Shown one piece after another: positions 60,901 through 64,000 of a stretch of DNA of 64,000 bases (its first letter is position 1; each line of letters starts with the position of its first letter). The position numbers and the translations under genes are program-made. Location: contig JBJXHC010000017.1 of assembly GCA_046160825.1 (NCBI GenBank), forward strand, positions 1-64,000. Direction: 5' to 3'. The notes beneath the pieces were generated by a model that was given only the letters and a program-made list of their open reading frames with translations, did not search any database and was not told the DNA's origin. The DNA comes from JBJXHC01 sp046160825. GTDB lineage: Bacteria > Bacteroidota > Ignavibacteria > UBA10030 > UBA6906.

Positions 60901-63470
60901 ATATGAAACACACTGCCGGCGGCCTCTGAAGCAACACGGACATCAATCGTGTAAACGCCGACCAACTTGACATTCACGGTGTACTCAAGCCACTCTCCCC
61001 CACGCGTCCAGCCGATGTTGTAGCCACGTCCGACATCCGAAGTTCCTTGAATGTCCACGCCTTCATCGGGACGGTCTTCCCCTCCTTCATTCACATCATC
61101 CAAGTCATGATACGCGACGCCCTCTCCTCCATTATCAAAATCCTCGATTTGAACCGTACCGGGAATTGGAAATGGTATGCCGAGATATGGCAACTGCGGA
61201 ATGGAAGGTGTTACAGAGAGCGTAGCGGAATTACTTGTTGCGCTGCCCGCAAAATTTGTAACGATGCACCTGAATGTTGACCCGGAATCTGAAAGCGTAA
61301 GAGTTGGCGTTGTGTACGATGAAAGGGTTGCGCCGGCAATGTTGATGTTGTTCTTCCGCCATTGATATGCGAGGGGTGAAGTACCAGACGCAGTAATGAA
61401 GAATGTTGCCTTCCGCCCTTCTTCAACGGTCTTGTTCGTCGGATGCATCGTGATTGTCGGTGAACTTCCGACAGTAATGGACTTGGATGACGAAGAAGAA
61501 GCACCGAGGTTGTCCATCGCGGTGAGTGTCGCGACAAATTCGCCCGTCGCATTGTATTGATGGGTGGTCATGAGGCCGCTGGCCGTCGCACCATCGCCAA
61601 AATCCCAAAGATAGGAAACGATCCATCCATCAGAATCACTGGATGTCGTCGCATCAAAGTCTACGATAAGGGGAACTGGCCCGATCGGTGGCGATGCGAC
61701 AAAGGCGGTGTTCGGCGGTTGGTTGATGTCGGGGCTGGGACCGGCTGCAAAATTCTGGATTACTTCCTCCGGCGAAAACGACTTGCCGTAGATGGCCACA
61801 AGGTGGTACTCACCGAGCCACGGGCGATCACTCGTCAGTTCATTCGCGAGGGCGAACCGGTAGCTCGTATTCCAGTTGGAAAGATCACCGCCGAAAATCG
61901 TTGTCGCACTCTCAACGCCATTAACATAGAGCTTTTCATTTCCAGCCGTGTCACGTGTATAAAGAACGTGGGTGACTTGCGCTGTGAGACTGCCGGACGG
62001 CGTGGACAACTCCGAATGGCCGTTGGCCCCGCTGGATGTGGTTCTTAGGCGGACGTTATAAAGGTCGCCGGGTTGGCTTCCCCACAGACCCTGACTGAGC
62101 GTAACGTTACGATTGTTGGGGTCAGACGAGAGCGTAACAATCCGGGCAGGACCTTTCTGTATTGTGTTGGCTGGCTTTACCCAGGCTTCCACCGTCACTT
62201 GATTCGATGCTTTTATGGCGTTCGTCAACTTGGTGGCGGCACCGGGAGAAGCAACCAGTGTGGATGAGTTGACTGAGAGTCCGCCTGATACCCAATTGAC
62301 TGCGCCGGAATTATTTATTGTGAGATGGAGCGATGGGCTAACCCCGGACACGTCTTTGACGGTCGTGCCGCTTCCTTCCTCAAATGCGTACATGGCAAGG
62401 AGTCCGTCCGTCACGCGAAGCAACACTTTCAGCGTGGCCGCATTACTCGTATCGACACCGTACGGGTTGGTCACGATACATCTGTACGTCGAACCATCAT
62501 CCGAGGATAATGTCTGTGGTGTTGAATAGGAATTCGTCGTAGCTCCGAGGATATTATCCCCGTTCTTCTGCCATTGATATGAAAGCTGTCCCGTTCCGGT
62601 TGCAGCAACAGTAAATGTCGCGATCCCACCGGCGTTGACGGTCTGATTTTCCGGATCCACTGAAACAGTTGGCGGTGAATAAACGGTAAGCATTGCCACG
62701 TTGCTCGTGCGGGAGTTGTACGCGTTGGTAACAATACACACGAACGTGGAGCCGCTGTCCGCCACTGTCACCGACCCCGTCGCATACGAACTCGCTGTTG
62801 CCCCGGCTATGTCGATCCCGTTCTTCTGCCATTGATACACGAGAGGCGGAGTACCGGACGCCGTCACTGAGAATGTCGCTTGCTCACCCACCACCACGGC
62901 CTGACTCACCGGTTGCGAAACGATTCTGACAGAATCCCCAACCTTGCTCAGCATTACATCATCAAAAAAGTATTGGTCATTGTTCGCATCATAGGGCGAC
63001 AGCCAGAAACGCAGCCGGGCGTCGGTTGTCGATCCGGAAAATCCGGTGGTCGTAAACTGGACCGAGTACGTATTCCACGTTGTCGTCAGATTGAAAAACT
63101 GGTCGGTGAGTCCGTACGGTGTGTAAGGCGAAGTGTTTCGTAGCAGGTGTATCGAAAGGTCGTGACCGGTGTTTGAGTACGCTTTGAACGTCAGTGTGTA
63201 CTGCGTGTTTGCCTCAAGCGGAAAACCGGATTGATAGATCTGGACGTTTGTTCCCTGAGTCGATATTGCGACACGCGCCGCCGCCGGACTTCCATTGCCC
63301 GCAACAGCCGTCAACGCTCCCGCACCGTTGGTGTAGAATTGCCACGGTGCTGTTCCGGATTCAAATCCCGGATTGACAAGAACGGATTGCGACTCTGCCG
63401 AAGCAGACAATAATACGAGCAAGCTTAAGACAGAGATGAGGTGACGTACAGGCAGGTGACAGCAATTCAT
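57945..63470 (-). CDS. giant T9SS-secreted multidomain surface protein
   Basis: This 1841-residue protein has a signal peptide (about 1-28). Modules in order are a CBM4/9-like sugar-binding domain (30-175), two Ig-like domains (185-350), a LamG/concanavalin domain (355-580), a PKD domain (590-670), an Ig domain (672-755), a CBM6-like domain (765-915) and another Ig domain (920-1000). Many FG-GAP/VCBS propeller repeats follow with calcium-type loops such as DIDGDGDLDIV (1005-1730). The C-terminal T9SS type A sorting domain (about 1755-1841) has LSQNFPNPFNPSTTIHYALP and GVYVYRLEAG. No catalytic domain is seen; it may bind polysaccharide or act as an adhesin. Domain borders are approximate. Confidence 0.9.
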   Translation of the reverse strand: MNCCHLPVRHLISVLSLLVLLSASAESQSVLVNPGFESGTAPWQFYTNGAGALTAVAGNGSPAAARVAISTQGTNVQIYQSGFPLEANTQYTLTFKAYSNTGHDLSIHLLRNTSPYTPYGLTDQFFNLTTTWNTYSVQFTTTGFSGSTTDARLRFWLSPYDANNDQYFFDDVMLSKVGDSVRIVSQPVSQAVVVGEQATFSVTASGTPPLVYQWQKNGIDIAGATASSYATGSVTVADSGSTFVCIVTNAYNSRTSNVAMLTVYSPPTVSVDPENQTVNAGGIATFTVAATGTGQLSYQWQKNGDNILGATTNSYSTPQTLSSDDGSTYRCIVTNPYGVDTSNAATLKVLLRVTDGLLAMYAFEEGSGTTVKDVSGVSPSLHLTINNSGAVNWVSGGLSVNSSTLVASPGAATKLTNAIKASNQVTVEAWVKPANTIQKGPARIVTLSSDPNNRNVTLSQGLWGSQPGDLYNVRLRTTSSGANGHSELSTPSGSLTAQVTHVLYTRDTAGNEKLYVNGVESATTIFGGDLSNWNTSYRFALANELTSDRPWLGEYHLVAIYGKSFSPEEVIQNFAAGPSPDINQPPNTAFVASPPIGPVPLIVDFDATTSSDSDGWIVSYLWDFGDGATASGLMTTHQYNATGEFVATLTAMDNLGASSSSSKSITVGSSPTITMHPTNKTVEEGRKATFFITASGTSPLAYQWRKNNINIAGATLSSYTTPTLTLSDSGSTFRCIVTNFAGSATSNSATLSVTPSIPQLPYLGIPFPIPGTVQIEDFDNGGEGVAYHDLDDVNEGGEDRPDEGVDIQGTSDVGRGYNIGWTRGGEWLEYTVNVKLVGVYTIDVRVASEAAGSVFHIEFDGVDMTGPVIVPSTGDFQTWQMISISGVSLDAGVQIMRLALDTENETGSAGNFNFISISAGLPSITNQPSDQTIFEGQQATFSVLASSTSPLAYQWQKNEVNISGATGASYTTPFTTITDSGSRFRCIISNTAGTTISNSATLSLLPSPFIFPQWIHLVSGSGELPVPNGGTQQTASLVLDVDGDDVNDFVIAERTSIPSLVWYKRTSDGWIKHVVDSTILRIEAGGASHDIDGDGDLDIVFGGDTQSEQIWWWENPSPNFNPDTPWSRYLIKNSGATQHHDEMFGDFTGDGQAELIFWNQGANTLFRAAIPVDPRNDQPWQLTPIFTYTGDRREGFAHGDIDGDGLEDIVGGGDWFKYNGNGTFTAHEIDGDMVFTRAAVGQLKSGGRPEVVFQAGDWDGPLRWYEWDGSSWLMHELIARVRRGHSMDVGDINGDGYPDIFSAEMRLDGGNSNAKIRSLLGDGQGNFTLDEVASGVCNHESRLADLDGDGDLDILGKPYNWNTPRIDAWLNNGTSSSTGLPLDLWQRRVVDTNKPWRAVFITAADMDGDTRKDIITGGWWYKNPGTATGNWLRNVLGAPLNNMAAVYDFNGDGKMDVLGTQGQGATSNAQFVWARNNGSGVFSILNNIQNGDGDFLQGVEVARFQGGNLEVALSWHAAGRGIQMLAVPADPSTGTWTWRQASTTSQDEQISQGDIDRDGDIDLALGTKWLRNNGASWSGFTMHGTGGDPDRNRLADINGDGRLDVVVGFEAVSVPGKFAWYEQPVSPTGTWTERVISALVVGPMSMDVADMDTDGDFDVVVGEHNLVNSASARLIIFENANGIGTSWVQHVVHTGDEHHDGARVFDMDNDGDLDIISIGWNNAAVLLYENRAITSNSAFHPTSTNSPNEQGEIPTEFSLSQNFPNPFNPSTTIHYALPQPTNVRLTIYNTLGEQVATLINRMQPVGRYSAVWDATGVASGVYVYRLEAGAFIANKLMIVLK

Positions 63471-64000
63471 ATATTATTCGCTAATAGATACGTTCAAAGA
63501 GATCACCACGCATTGGGTGATCTTCAAGTTGATGGTGGTGTTGCGATGTTGTGGATATTCAAACTCAACCGGTGTGTTGCAGGATACATGGAAGCACCGG
63601 CGGTTTTATCTGGTTTATTTCTTGGTCAATCCTGATTACAGAATCATCGGATTGTCAACGAGGACGGGGAGGAGTTCAAAATTGCTCTATGAATATACAG
63701 ATCACCTGTGTGGATTGCAACGAAGCGAGGAGAGGAGAACCGTTGGCTCTTCGTAATGAAACTGTATGATGGCAGCACATGGCCGGGGAGTGCGTTCATT
63801 CCAAGCAAGTTGTGTAGATGACCTCAAGAATGAATTCTTCTGCTTCGGTTCATCGACTTGTATGCATTAACTTGTACACAGCGGCGAGATGAGAATCGAG
63901 CTTTCCAGCCTGATTCGGTGAACAGAAGCGCTCGACGAAGAGAGTAAAATTTATTTTTTAATTGAAGGTTGGGGAGGTCGGCGGGACCCAAAATTTGAAC
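63471..64000. other. gene-free region upstream of the T9SS protein
   Basis: No coding frame is convincing in this 530-bp stretch. A 7-bp inverted repeat GATCACC/GGTGATC (63501-63507 with 63516-63522) lies 31 bp before the start of the surface protein and would form a hairpin in its leader. A TTGACA on the minus strand at 63653-63658 lacks a good -10 partner. Confidence 0.4.

Noticed and set aside
63965..64000. tRNA T-arm-like sequence at the right edge
   Set aside because: The minus strand reads like GTTCAAATTTTGGG, but the obligatory G53-C61 pair cannot form and the rest is outside the window.

Overview
The window (about 52% G+C, most genes on the minus strand) looks like a chromosome segment from a Gram-negative bacterium of the Bacteroidota/Chlorobi/Ignavibacteria branch. 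The signs are a fused lpxC-fabZ gene, a bamA-skp-skp-lpxD envelope cluster, a surface protein with a type IX secretion (T9SS) C-terminal sorting domain, and a clade II type nos cluster. Several promoters have good TTGACA/TATAAT boxes, which is unlike the -33/-7 promoters of core Bacteroidetes. This fits an Ignavibacteria/Chlorobi-like lineage better, but the lineage is an inference. No transposase, phage gene or CRISPR array was seen.

Layout. 1-630: the 5' end of a minus-strand 16S rRNA gene with its leader and promoters. 631-6327: pfkA, surE, panB, a lipM-like gene, lpxA and lpxC-fabZ, all minus. 6639-9844: a tight plus-strand operon encoding an ECF sigma factor, a small zinc-type anti-sigma and eight small redox, sulfur and membrane proteins. 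It sits exactly between lpxC-fabZ and lpxD, genes that are normally adjacent in this branch. 9852-15208: lpxD, two skp/ompH genes, bamA and uppS (minus). 15463-18478: ybaB, recR, two lipoproteins and ftsX (plus). 18788-25706: a TPR protein, an unknown protein, obg and a FecCD-type permease (minus, overlapping starts and stops).

25987-38314 (minus) is one long respiratory operon for nitrous oxide reduction. Transcription starts with a flavin/iron-sulfur oxidoreductase. It continues through Rieske protein, cytochrome b, pentaheme cytochrome c, NosZ, a NosB-like membrane protein, NosD, NosF, NosL and NosY, and ends with a SUMF1-fold protein that lacks the catalytic cysteines of formylglycine-generating enzymes. 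A palindrome with the 5-4-5 geometry of CRP/FNR sites lies upstream. The genes suggest quinol -> Rieske/cytochrome b -> cytochrome c -> NosZ electron flow, with NosDFYL maturing the copper centres.

38618-47719: a membrane glycosyltransferase-like protein, succinate dehydrogenase (sdhCAB), a patatin-BamA fusion, a DUF1801 protein and an unknown membrane protein. 47720-48277 is gene-free and holds a 176-bp inverted-repeat element plus hairpins. 48278-54703 is an RND efflux operon (TetR, TolC, adaptor, pump) with two matching palindromes around its promoter. 54980-55349 holds tRNA-Val(UAC) and a duplicated fragment of it. hrpB (plus) and a 1841-residue T9SS-exported repeat protein (minus) close the window.
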